Positions 42,529 through 50,342 of a DNA stretch of 64,000 bases are shown here, in pieces. The DNA is from Lachnospiraceae bacterium UBA7160 (GTDB taxonomy: Bacteria; Bacillota; Clostridia; Lachnospirales; Lachnospiraceae). The notes below the pieces were generated by a model. The model was not told where the DNA came from, did no database searches, and saw only the letters and a list, made by a program, of their open reading frames with translations. Positions within the stretch are counted from its first letter, which is position 1; every line of letters starts with the position of its first letter. The stretch lies in contig DKWE01000050.1 in the NCBI GenBank assembly GCA_002491565.1, positions 1-64,000 on the forward strand. Reading direction: 5' to 3'. A program made the position numbers and the translations under genes.

Positions 42529-42968
42529 GTGAGTGATGACAGGATGCTGCTAACAGCGGCCGCTCCGATTGCAGTACGGACAGGAGCAGACTTTATTGAA
42601 GCATATCCAGATACCTTCGATGTAGTGATGTGGGTACTTTTTGATGAACGTACGGAGGGATTCCCGGATGTGGAATTTGACACAGAGGATGCCTTATGGG
42701 ATATGTTTATGACGCTGTATATGGAGCATCCAGAAATCCAGTGTATCTTTGTGCTGGATGTCGTACTGGCACTTAGCAGCAACAGCCTGGATAATTACTG
42801 GACCAGTTCCGGGCCGTATGATGAAATATTTTACTATATCCGCTTGCCAAAGCATCGGAAAAAATGTTGCGGGCGGCACTTGCCGGTGATACAGGTACAA
42901 TGGAGCAGATATTGGAACTGGCGCATGATAGGGCATACAGATATTCTATGTACAGAAGAACATTATGA
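42529..42968 (+). pseudogene. Relic of an AAA-ATPase/PD-(D/E)XK nuclease fusion protein
   Basis: After parC a 169-codon frame (42529-43038) has no good ribosome site. Its part SNSLDNYWTSSGPYDEIFYY resembles the YWxxSG motif of the AAA-ATPase-like/DUF1703 proteins common in Lachnospiraceae. Directly after, the next frame reads LAKASEKMLRAALAGDTGTM followed by EQILELAHDRAYRYSMY, the linker before their nuclease domain, and stops at 42966. So the gene has an internal deletion, a frameshift and a missing nuclease. The first 75 residues (DVVMWVLFDERTEGFPDVEF) were not recognised and may come from a different gene. Confidence 0.5.
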
Positions 42969-43039
42969 TAGAAACAGGAGGAATATTGATAAAAAGAGTG
43001 AAATCATTAGCTCAATTCCAGAGTTCAACGCAAAATAAA

Positions 43040-43070
43040 GAACCAATGCAAACATTTGTTTGATTGGTTC
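43040..43070 (-). terminator. Terminator of tRNA-Gly
   Basis: GAACCAAT-G-CAAACA-TT-TGTTTG-ATTGGTTC is an almost perfect hairpin. On the minus strand it is followed by TTTATTTT, 60 bases after the tRNA 3' end. Confidence 0.75.
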
Positions 43071-43129
43071 CTTGATTGGTTTGAAATTACTAAGGTGCCG
43101 AAAACCCAGTAAAATCAAGGCTTTCTGAG

Positions 43130-43200
43130 AGCGGATAACGGGAATCGAACCCGCCTATCCAGCTTGGGAAGCTGGTGTTCTACCAATGAACTATATCCGC
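43130..43200 (-). tRNA. tRNA-Gly(CCC)
   Basis: On the minus strand the 71-base sequence begins GCGGATATAG and ends TATCCGC plus discriminator T. Acceptor GCGGATA/TATCCGC pairs perfectly. The anticodon arm CCAGC-TTCCCAA-GCTGG has anticodon CCC. T-loop TTCGATTC is present. CCA is not encoded. It has its own promoter at 43220-43247 and terminator at 43040-43070. Confidence 0.93.
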
Positions 43201-43219
43201 ATCGCTTCATTGCTTTTTC

Positions 43220-43247
43220 ATTCTATCACAAAATCAGGAAAATGCAA
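43220..43247 (-). promoter_or_regulatory. Promoter of tRNA-Gly
   Basis: On the minus strand TTGCAT (43242-43247) and TAGAAT (43220-43225) are 16 bases apart, 20 bases before the tRNA 5' end. Confidence 0.65.
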
Positions 43248-43454
43248 GTACCAAATTGAAATTTTTTTCAAAAGATACAGTAGCCTTTTCGGGTAGGATG
43301 TGTTAAAATGAAAAAAGTAATCTGATAAGACCTTATGTAAGGTTGATACGGAGCTAAATGATGGGCAAAATGAATGGACAGCAAAGGCTCCCTGGAAAAT
43401 GGTATCTGCATGGCAGGTTTGTCCTGCTCGGATACAGGAGGTAAAGGAGAGGGC

Positions 43455-44381
43455 ATGAGAAAAAATACAACACTGGTGATCATGGCAGCCGGGATCGGCA
43501 ATCGGTTTGGAGAAGGCATCAAGCAGCTGACGCCGTTTGGTCCGAGCGGGGAAATTATTATGGATTATTCGATCCATGACGCGATTGAGGCTGGGTTTGA
43601 TCAGGTGGTTTTTGTTACACGGAAGGAGATCTATCAGGATTTTAAGGAGATCATAGGAGACCGGGTTGCGAAGATTATTCCCGTTTCCTATGCATTTCAG
43701 GATATGTCGGACCTGCCGTCAGGCTATACAGTGCCAGAAGGCCGGAAGAAGCCCTGGGGGACCGGGCAGGCGATCCTGGCGTGCAAGGACATTGTGAAGA
43801 ATCCGTTTGCGGTGCTCAACGCAGACGATTATTATGGAAAAGACGCGTTTCACAAGGTGCATGAGTATCTGGTGAATCAGGAGGAGACTACAGACGGAAA
43901 GTATCACTTCTGTATGGCGGGCTTTGTTTTGAAGAATACGCTGTCCGATCACGGCGGCGTGACGCGCGGCATTTGCCGGGTCAGCCCGTCCGGAGAGCTG
44001 TTGTCGATTCGGGAGACACACGGGATTGTGAAGACAGCAGAAGGAGCCGCTGTTTCAGGTGCGGATGGGTCGCTTGCTCCGTTGGATGCAGAGAGTCTGG
44101 TCTCGATGAACTTCTGGGGCTTTACGCCGGACTTTATTGAGGAACTGGAGCGGGGGTTTGTCCATTTCCTTGATGATCTTCCGGGGCAGGAATTGACAGC
44201 AGAATATCTGCTCCCAACGATTGTGGACGGTTTGCTCAGGGAACACCGCGTGGATCTCTCTGTGCTTCCATCTCAGGATCACTGGTTTGGTGTTACCTAC
44301 AAGGAGGATGTCCCGTTTGTGCGCGAGGCATTTCATGCATTGGTGGAGCAGGGAGTATATCCGAAGGCGCTGTTTCACTAA
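43455..44381 (+). CDS. Nucleotidyltransferase family protein
   Basis: A 308-residue protein of the sugar-phosphate nucleotidyltransferase fold. The N-terminal loop LVIMAAGIGNRFGEGIKQLT (G-x-G-x-R-F-x(3)-K) binds the nucleotide, and VLNADDYYGKDAF contains the metal-binding Asp pair. The length and SGEIIMDYSIHDAIEAGFD resemble uncharacterised nucleotidyltransferases of Clostridia. The sugar or other acceptor is unknown. ATG 43455 follows AAAGGAGAG. It is between two tRNA genes and is not part of an obvious sugar operon. Confidence 0.85.
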   Translation: MRKNTTLVIMAAGIGNRFGEGIKQLTPFGPSGEIIMDYSIHDAIEAGFDQVVFVTRKEIYQDFKEIIGDRVAKIIPVSYAFQDMSDLPSGYTVPEGRKKPWGTGQAILACKDIVKNPFAVLNADDYYGKDAFHKVHEYLVNQEETTDGKYHFCMAGFVLKNTLSDHGGVTRGICRVSPSGELLSIRETHGIVKTAEGAAVSGADGSLAPLDAESLVSMNFWGFTPDFIEELERGFVHFLDDLPGQELTAEYLLPTIVDGLLREHRVDLSVLPSQDHWFGVTYKEDVPFVREAFHALVEQGVYPKALFH

Positions 44382-44389
44382 AATTTCTC

Positions 44390-44418
44390 TTTACAAGCAA
44401 GAACATTTCTAGTATAAT
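44390..44418 (+). promoter_or_regulatory. Promoter of tRNA-Pro
   Basis: TTTACA (44390-44395), a 17-base spacer and TATAAT (44413-44418), 10 bases before the mature tRNA 5' end. Confidence 0.75.
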
Positions 44419-44428
44419 AGAAATGTTC

Positions 44429-44502
44429 CGGGGTATGGCGTAGCTTGGTAGCGCGCTCGGCTGGGGGCCGAGAGGTCGCAGGTTCAAATCCTGTTGCCCC
44501 GA
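44429..44502 (+). tRNA. tRNA-Pro(GGG)
   Basis: The 74-base sequence CGGGGTATGGCG...TGCCCCGA has acceptor CGGGGTA/TGCCCCG (one wobble pair), the D-arm with AGCTTGGTAGC, the anticodon arm CTCGG-CTGGGGG-CCGAG with anticodon GGG, and the T-arm GCAGG-TTCAAAT-CCTGT. CCA is not encoded. A T-run follows directly. Confidence 0.93.
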
Positions 44503-44549
44503 TTTTTCTTTTCTATATTACAGTTTCCGATACAGCTTCCAAAAAGACA

Positions 44550-44705
44550 GGAGCATAGGCTTTGATTTTGCGTATCTGTTCAGTACCCTCACAGATACGA
44601 GCAAAGCTCCATGAAATCACCTTGCAAACAAATTGGAGAACGGGTACAAGAAAGGAAAATTTGCATGTATGATATCCACTGACAGCCGTGAGCTGTTATT
44701 TTTTT
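44550..44705 (+). ncRNA. Candidate small RNA between tRNA-Pro and the HPr gene
   Basis: A long interrupted hairpin (44550-44610: GGAG, GCTTTG, CGTATCTGT paired with ACAGATACG, CAAAGC, CTCC) is followed about 70 bases later by a terminator. No coding frame is convincing here. The RNA could be a separate transcript or the trailing part of the tRNA-Pro transcript. No separate promoter was identified with confidence, so this is a structural suggestion only. Confidence 0.35.
44682..44705 (+). terminator. Terminator upstream of the HPr gene
   Basis: ACAGC-CGTGA-GCTGT followed by TATTTTTTT. It ends whatever transcript crosses 44503-44680. Confidence 0.7.
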
Positions 44706-44816
44706 GGCTTTAATAGGAAAGCCTGAGTCAAAGTTGCAGTTGATGTCAGGAGCGTGTACGAAGTATGAATAGACTATGAACACTTTGGATAAAAACGAAA
44801 ACAATCGGTAAAAGTG

Positions 44817-44845
44817 TTGAAAATTCTGAAATAGCGTACTATATT
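44817..44845 (+). promoter_or_regulatory. Promoter of the HPr gene
   Basis: TTGAAA (44817-44822), a 17-base spacer and TATATT (44840-44845), with AAGGAGGG and the ATG following within 35 bases. Confidence 0.65.
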
Positions 44846-44878
44846 AATAGAAATAATGCACGAAAAGGAGGGTATCAC

Positions 44879-45136
44879 ATGGTTAGCAGGACGTTGACCG
44901 TCAGCAACCCGTCAGGGCTGCACATCAGACCTGCGAGCGTACTTGTCAAAGCAGCTGACCGATGCCAGTCGAAGGTAGAGATCATTTACAAGTACAATAT
45001 CATCAACGCAAGAAGTCTTCTGAACATTCTGGCTGCCTCGATTCCGAACGGGGCACAGATGGAGATCCGGTGTACCGGGCCGTCAGAAGCGCAGGATCTC
45101 GAAACAATGTTGGAAACCATGAAACATCTGGAATAG
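44879..45136 (+). CDS. HPr-family phosphocarrier protein
   Basis: The 85-residue protein has the active-site NPSGLHIRPAS with His15 and the regulatory-site segment NARSLLNILAAS with Ser at position 46, matching HPr His15 and Ser46. HPr passes phosphate from enzyme I to PTS permeases, and in Firmicutes Ser46 phosphorylation by HPr kinase drives catabolite repression through CcpA. The Ser46 region (ARSLLNIL) differs from the classic KSIMGVMSLG, so it may be a paralogue. It has its own promoter and terminator and no PTS neighbour. AAAGGAGGG precedes the ATG. Confidence 0.88.
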   Translation: MVSRTLTVSNPSGLHIRPASVLVKAADRCQSKVEIIYKYNIINARSLLNILAASIPNGAQMEIRCTGPSEAQDLETMLETMKHLE

Positions 45137-45182
45137 AGAAAGAGGCAACGAATGATGGAATTGCGCGCAGAATGCCGAGGTA

Positions 45183-45231
45183 AAAGCGCCTGAACCCTGC
45201 TACTTGAGAGGCTGGAGGGGACAGGCGCTTT
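45183..45231. terminator. Terminator between the HPr gene and the convergent gene
   Basis: AAAGCGCCTG (45183-45192) and CAGGCGCTTT (45222-45231) make a perfect 10-base stem with a 29-base loop. Its right arm overlaps the stop of the convergent gene. Confidence 0.75.
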
Positions 45232-45625
45232 ACATTGCGTCTGTTTCGGTGCGGATCGCACGCTCATAGAAGAGCCCGGTCAAAAACCAGAGAGGCGCAT
45301 AGTCGAGACGGATGACACCGCCGATGGAAAGCGGGGCATCACTGTAGTCCCAGGGACAACAGTTTCGTTTTTTTAAGAAGGTGCCTGAAGTGTATTCGAC
45401 AAGGAAAATGCACAGCATGTAGACGAGCCCACGGGTAACGGTCCGGCATTTTTTCAGGCAGCGGGAAAGCGGCGCAAAAAGGGAAGCCATTCCGTAGATT
45501 GGGAACATTCTCAGAGAAGAAAAGCCCATCAGCTTCGGGTCATGCTGAAAAAAGGAGCCGAGCCCGGTCCAGAGGACCTCTATGCACCAGCCGAGCATGC
45601 CGCACTTGATAAAGTTCGATCTCAT
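45230..45625 (-). CDS. Putative ABC transporter permease-like membrane protein (CmpB/PF06541 type)
   Basis: 131 residues from ATG 45625 (MRSNFIKCGMLGWCIEVLWT), which follows AAAGGATG; a longer frame to 45742 lacks a site. It has about four helices with GWCIEVLWTGLGSF, FPIYGMASLFAPL, and FLVEYTSGTFLKKRNCCPWD followed by YS. These match the PF06541 family, once called an ABC permease but never seen with an ATPase. The CPWDYS and 'G.I.LDYAPLWF' features are typical. The role is unknown. Confidence 0.75.
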   Translation of the reverse strand: MRSNFIKCGMLGWCIEVLWTGLGSFFQHDPKLMGFSSLRMFPIYGMASLFAPLSRCLKKCRTVTRGLVYMLCIFLVEYTSGTFLKKRNCCPWDYSDAPLSIGGVIRLDYAPLWFLTGLFYERAIRTETDAM

Positions 45626-45772
45626 TGTTTTCACATCCTTTCCGAAACCTTTGCAGAATTGCAGGGCGCTCGTAGCGTTACTGTTCACGGTCATCCTGGC
45701 TGCGAACAATAACACGTTTCGCGATTTTCGTACATTCTGCATGAAAACTTCTACATTCCACTTCAGTCGGCG

Positions 45773-45815
45773 CTAACCGAACGTCCGCTGGATGTTCAGC
45801 GCTCCCGCGGGTTAG
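45773..45815. repeat. Nested hairpin between divergent genes
   Basis: CTAACC (45773-45778) pairs with GGTTAG (45810-45815) around GAACGTCC-GCT-GGATGTTC (45779-45797, seven of eight pairs plus a G-T). The rest of 45626-45954 has no gene. The element lies between the PF06541 gene and pheA and could be a regulatory site or a small repeat. Confidence 0.4.
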
Positions 45816-45954
45816 TGGAGGCGTTTTCCGCAACCTCGTTGTTACAGTATGCCCGTTTTTATGAAAATTTTTCGTGTCTTCTATGGAAAAGTATGCTACA
45901 ATACGAAAGAGTCCAAAAGAGAAAAGTCAGTGGATGTGAAATGGAGAAAGAACA

Positions 45955-47085
45955 ATGAATCAGTTATTGGAATTGCGGGATCAGATCGATGTGATTGACC
46001 GCCAGATCGTAGAGCTATTTGAGAAGCGGATGGATGTCTGCGCGGATGTCGCGCGCTATAAGATTTCAACTGGAAAGAAAGTCTTTGACAAAGAACGGGA
46101 AAAAGCGAAGCTGGCTGCCCTGAGTGAGCTGGCGCACGGAGATCTGAATCAGCACGGGGTGCAGGAGCTGTTCCAGCAGATCATGTCGATGAGCCGAAAG
46201 CTTCAGTACCAGCTGCTGGAGGAGAGCGGCGCAACCGGGCGGCTGCCGTTTATCGCAGTGGATGATATTGACCGGGAAAATATCCGTGTCGTTTTCCAGG
46301 GAGTAGAGGGCGCATACAGCCATGCAGCGATGCGGGCCTACTTTGGAGAAGATGTCAACTGCTTCCATGTCCGGTCCTTTCGGGATGCGATGGAGGCGAT
46401 TGCGGAGGGAGCTGCTGACTATGCGGTGCTGCCGATTGAAAATTCCTCTGCGGGGATTGTAGCGGACAATTATGATCTGCTGGTGAATTTTGAGAATTAT
46501 ATCGTGGGTGAGCAGATCGTAAAATGTGAGCATGCGCTGCTGGGCGTGCCGGGAACGAAGCTCTCAGACATCCAGACGGTGTATTCCCATCCGCAGGCGC
46601 TGTCCCAGTGTGCGGAGTATCTTGACCGGCATCTGGCATGGAGACAGATGCCGTACGATAACACGGCGCTCGCGGCGAAAAAGGTGGCGGAAGACGGCGA
46701 TCCGTCCCAGGCAGCGGTGGCAAGCCGGTTTGCGGCCGAACTGTTCGGGCTGGACGTGCTGGAGGAGCACATCTATTATAATGAAAAGAATTCCACGCGT
46801 TTCATTGTGGTGACGAATCAGAGAATCTTCCGGAGAAATGCGACGAAGATCAGCATCTGCTTTGAGACACCGCATTCCAGTGGGTCGCTGTATAATATAT
46901 TGTCGCATATCATTTATAACAATCTGAACATGAATAAGATTGAGTCACGGCCGATTCCGGGACGGAACTGGGAGTACCGTTTCTTTGTAGATTTTGATGG
47001 AAATCTAAACGACAGTGCAGTCAAGAATGCGCTGCGTGGGATCCGGGAAGAAGCGATTAATATGAAGATACTTGGCAATTATTGA
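45955..47085 (+). CDS. pheA: Bifunctional chorismate mutase/prephenate dehydratase
   Basis: P-protein of phenylalanine synthesis. The N-terminal AroQ chorismate mutase (residues 1-85) has LRDQIDVIDRQIVELFEKR and the catalytic Arg/Lys pattern. The prephenate dehydratase domain (about 105-290) has GVEGAYSHAAMRAYFG, YAVLPIENSSAG and KNSTRFIVVTNQ. The ACT domain (about 295-372) has PHSSGSLYNILSHI and KIESRPIPGRNWEYRFFVDF, the ESRP motif of feedback inhibition by phenylalanine. ATG 45955 follows GGAGAAAG. It is followed 17 bases later by the DUF815 ATPase. Confidence 0.95.
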   Translation: MNQLLELRDQIDVIDRQIVELFEKRMDVCADVARYKISTGKKVFDKEREKAKLAALSELAHGDLNQHGVQELFQQIMSMSRKLQYQLLEESGATGRLPFIAVDDIDRENIRVVFQGVEGAYSHAAMRAYFGEDVNCFHVRSFRDAMEAIAEGAADYAVLPIENSSAGIVADNYDLLVNFENYIVGEQIVKCEHALLGVPGTKLSDIQTVYSHPQALSQCAEYLDRHLAWRQMPYDNTALAAKKVAEDGDPSQAAVASRFAAELFGLDVLEEHIYYNEKNSTRFIVVTNQRIFRRNATKISICFETPHSSGSLYNILSHIIYNNLNMNKIESRPIPGRNWEYRFFVDFDGNLNDSAVKNALRGIREEAINMKILGNY

Positions 47086-47102
47086 GTTAGGGAGCAGAGA
47101 AA

Positions 47103-48452
47103 ATGAAACAAAGCGGCGGAGCATTTGGAAGAATCAAAGAATTGATTTTGTATCGGAACATGGAGCGGGAAACCGTATTGGAGATGATGGCATGGATTGC
47201 CGGGCAATTGCCGGAACATCTGTGTGAGGGGAAGGAGTGTCTGACAGAGGAGGTGCGCAGCCGTTTCTACCTTTGCATGCACGATCTGGCGGAGCTGGCC
47301 GGACGGTACGGGTTTGAGGGAAATTTGTGGCATGCCTACCTGACGTTTTTACTGGTGAACCACGAAAATATTTTCACTACCTCCTGTGAGATTCGGGGAA
47401 TCTCGGACGGAAGCCTTCTGGCGCTGGCACGCCATGATTATGCGATCTTCCGGGAATTGTTCGCGTTTGATTTTGCCAGGATTGAGCGGGCGCTGCAGGA
47501 TGAGAGCTTCGAAGAATTTCTGCACTACCGCAGAGCGCAGGAGACCGGCAAGCTCTTTAATCGCCGGATCCGGGACCGGATCTGCGAGCTGAGTGTGCAG
47601 CTGGCAGGTGCAGGTTCAACGGAGGAGTTTACAGATTACATGATTACATTTTACCGGGAATTTGGGGTTGGCAAGCTGGGCCTGCACAAAGCATTCCGGG
47701 TTGCGAAGACGGACGGGAGGGTGCAGATCGAGCCGATCACCAATATTGCACATGTCAATCTCGAAGATCTCGTAGGCTACGAGATTGCCAAGAAGAAGCT
47801 GATTGACAATACGGAGGCATTTGTTGCCGGCCGGCCGGCGAATAACTGCCTGCTGTTCGGAGACGCAGGTACTGGAAAATCATCGAGCATCAAGGCGATC
47901 CTGAACCGCTATTATGACCGGGGGCTGCGGATGATTGAGATTTACAAGCATCAGTTCCAGGAACTGAATGAAGTCATTGCCCAGATTAAGAACCGGAATT
48001 ATAAATTCATCATTTACATGGATGATCTGTCTTTCGAGGAGTTTGAGATCGAATACAAGTATTTGAAAGCGGTCATCGAAGGCGGCCTGGAGAAAAAACC
48101 GGAAAATATCCTGATCTATGCGACCTCCAACCGCCGCCATCTGATCCGGGAGACGTTCCGGGATAATGAGGAGATGAGCAGTGACCTGCATTCGAACGAC
48201 ACGGTTCAGGAAAAGCTCTCGCTGGTGTCCCGCTTCGGCGTGACAATTTACTTCGGCTCACCGGATAAACGGGAGTTCCAGACCATCGTGCGGACGCTGG
48301 CGAAGCGGAATCAGGTGCGGATGCCCGAGGAGGAGCTGCTGGCAGAGGCGAATAAATGGGAATTGAGCCACGGCGGTCTTTCAGGGCGGACGGCACAGCA
48401 GTTCATCGATTATCTGCTTGGAATGCAGGCCGGCAGCGCGGAGCAGGGATGA
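47103..48452 (+). CDS. DUF815 AAA-type ATPase
   Basis: The 449-residue protein has an N-terminal helical part (1-205), a P-loop NCLLFGDAGTGKSSSIKAIL, a Walker B-like FIIYMDDLSF and a sensor SNRRHLIRE, followed by a C-terminal LSGRTAQQFIDYLLG. This is the DUF815 family, widespread in bacteria and of unknown function. It lies 17 bases after pheA and is followed by a spacer before the exopolyphosphatase, so it may share a transcript with ppx and ppk. The partner is not known. Confidence 0.88.
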   Translation: MKQSGGAFGRIKELILYRNMERETVLEMMAWIAGQLPEHLCEGKECLTEEVRSRFYLCMHDLAELAGRYGFEGNLWHAYLTFLLVNHENIFTTSCEIRGISDGSLLALARHDYAIFRELFAFDFARIERALQDESFEEFLHYRRAQETGKLFNRRIRDRICELSVQLAGAGSTEEFTDYMITFYREFGVGKLGLHKAFRVAKTDGRVQIEPITNIAHVNLEDLVGYEIAKKKLIDNTEAFVAGRPANNCLLFGDAGTGKSSSIKAILNRYYDRGLRMIEIYKHQFQELNEVIAQIKNRNYKFIIYMDDLSFEEFEIEYKYLKAVIEGGLEKKPENILIYATSNRRHLIRETFRDNEEMSSDLHSNDTVQEKLSLVSRFGVTIYFGSPDKREFQTIVRTLAKRNQVRMPEEELLAEANKWELSHGGLSGRTAQQFIDYLLGMQAGSAEQG

Positions 48453-48636
48453 TTGCGGGAAACAGGTGCTGCCGCTGATCGACGGCAGGAACTGGATTGG
48501 AGTGCAGAGGCCGGGCACATGAGCGCAGGCTATCTTATCGTTAGGGCATCTGCGCAGCATGGGGCATGGTTTCTATATCGTTGCGGTATCTGTAGAGCTG
48601 GCAGGTACGTATTAACAGGAAAGGCAGGGGGGAAGC

Positions 48637-50181
48637 ATGGCGGTTAAGTTATTCGCGGCGATCAGCATCGGGTCGGCCGTGACAGAAATGAAGATATTTG
48701 AATTTAGTTCCCGCAAGGTCATGAAGGAGATTGACTGGATCCGTGCACGGCTGAATCTGGGGCTGGATGCTTACACGATGGGGCGCATCAGCAGCCGGAA
48801 TGTCGATGATCTCTGCGTGGTGCTGCGGGATTTTAAGCGGATTATGGAGGGCTATAAGGTTGCGGCGTACCGTGCCTGCGCGACGAGCGCTTTCCGGGAG
48901 TCGCGGAACATGCTGATTATGCGTGACTATATTGAAAAGCAGACCGGGATCCGGATCGAGGTGCTCTCGAATTCTGAGCAGCGCTTCTACGATTACGAGT
49001 CGATTGCATCGGTTACGAGTGAATTTGAGTCGATTATCCAGAATCCGACGGCGATCGTTGACATCGGCGGCAGCAGTATGCAGATTTCGCTGTTTGACAA
49101 GGATAAGCTGATCACGACGCAGAATATCCGCGTCGGCAGCATCACCATCCGGGAGAAGCTTGCGCCGATGGAAAAGAACAGCCGCCACTTTGAGTCAATG
49201 GTGCGGGAGATTCTGGACCATGAGCTTGCCGGCTTTAATAAGCTTTACCAGAAGGACCGCCAGATCAAAAATCTGATCGTGGTCGGAAGTAATCTGCTCG
49301 AACTGATGAAGCAGTATGAGACAGAAGCGAAGAAAATCACATCCGTCTCGAAAGCGGATTTCCTGAAGCAATATGAGCGGGTGATCACGATGAAGCCGGA
49401 GGAGATCGCACAGGCGTATGAGATCCCGGCGGATAGCTCCGGAGAGATCGGCCCGTCCGCGATTTTCTGTAAGTCGCTGATGGAGAATTTCGGTGTGGAT
49501 ACGGTATGGCTGCCGAGCTACAGCATGAGTGACGGGATGGCGTATGATTACGGGGTGAAGAACCAGTATCTCCGGAATGCGCACAACTTTGAGGAGGACA
49601 TCATCGCGGCTGCGCGCAGTATCTCCAAGCGCTATAAGTGCAGCCAGGCCCATGTGAAGAACCTGGAGGGCATTGCGCTGCAGGTGTTTGACCGGATGAA
49701 AAAGGTGCACGGTATGGGCAGCCGTGAGCGTTTATTGTTGCAGATTGCGGTGATTCTGCACAACTGCGGGAAATTCATCAGCCTGGAGGATGTCTCGGAG
49801 TGCGCGTTCAATATCATCATGGCAACGGAAATCATCGGGCTGTCGCACTCGGAGCGCGAGATGATCGCGTATGTTGTGAAGTTCAATACGAGTCCATTTG
49901 TATATTATAAGGAACTGGCGGAAAAGGCGGATATCTCGAAAGAGGAGTACCTGGTCATCGAGAAGCTGACTGCGATTCTGCGGATCGTGAATGCCATGGA
50001 CCGCACGCATAAGCAAAAGTGTAAGGATGTCACGGTCGTGCTCAAGGATCATGAACTGAAGATCACGGTGGCGAGCCAGGAGGATTTGACCTTAGAGATC
50101 GGGACTTTCCGGGAGAAGGCAGAGTTCTTTGAAGAGGTCTACAATGTCCACCCAATCATCCGGCAGAAAAAGTCTCTATAG
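48637..50181 (+). CDS. ppx: Exopolyphosphatase (Ppx/GppA family) with C-terminal HD-like domain
   Basis: Hydrolyses polyphosphate or pppGpp. The 514-residue protein has the ASKHA actin-like fold: FAAISIGSAVTEMKIFEFSS (phosphate-1 loop), TAIVDIGGSSMQISLF (phosphate-2) and ACATSAFRESRN. The C-terminal part has QIAVILHNCGKFISLEDVSE, an HD-like motif (HNCGK in place of HDIGK). GGGGGGAAGC precedes the ATG. The gene is directly followed by polyphosphate kinase, a standard pair that sets the polyphosphate pool. Confidence 0.9.
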   Translation: MAVKLFAAISIGSAVTEMKIFEFSSRKVMKEIDWIRARLNLGLDAYTMGRISSRNVDDLCVVLRDFKRIMEGYKVAAYRACATSAFRESRNMLIMRDYIEKQTGIRIEVLSNSEQRFYDYESIASVTSEFESIIQNPTAIVDIGGSSMQISLFDKDKLITTQNIRVGSITIREKLAPMEKNSRHFESMVREILDHELAGFNKLYQKDRQIKNLIVVGSNLLELMKQYETEAKKITSVSKADFLKQYERVITMKPEEIAQAYEIPADSSGEIGPSAIFCKSLMENFGVDTVWLPSYSMSDGMAYDYGVKNQYLRNAHNFEEDIIAAARSISKRYKCSQAHVKNLEGIALQVFDRMKKVHGMGSRERLLLQIAVILHNCGKFISLEDVSECAFNIIMATEIIGLSHSEREMIAYVVKFNTSPFVYYKELAEKADISKEEYLVIEKLTAILRIVNAMDRTHKQKCKDVTVVLKDHELKITVASQEDLTLEIGTFREKAEFFEEVYNVHPIIRQKKSL

Positions 50182-50342
50182 ATAACAGTCCTGTCTGCAA
50201 GGTTCGACTGGTAAACCGACCAATCCTTCCGTATACCTTTCTGGATGTGCAGCATAAAGGGGCCATGCAGGAATTCTGCTCAGCCCTTTGAAGAGTGCAG
50301 CCGGAAAAACTGGCGGATGGATTTATTTGAAAGGAGCAAAAA

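Noticed and set aside
43039..43130. Phage attachment site at tRNA-Gly
   Set aside because: No duplicated tRNA 3' end and no integrase in the window.
44589..44804. 71-residue minus-strand frame upstream of the HPr gene
   Set aside because: No ribosome site, and it crosses the terminator and hairpin.
48453..48647. 64-residue frame between the DUF815 gene and ppx
   Set aside because: No family and no clear start; reads as spacer sequence.
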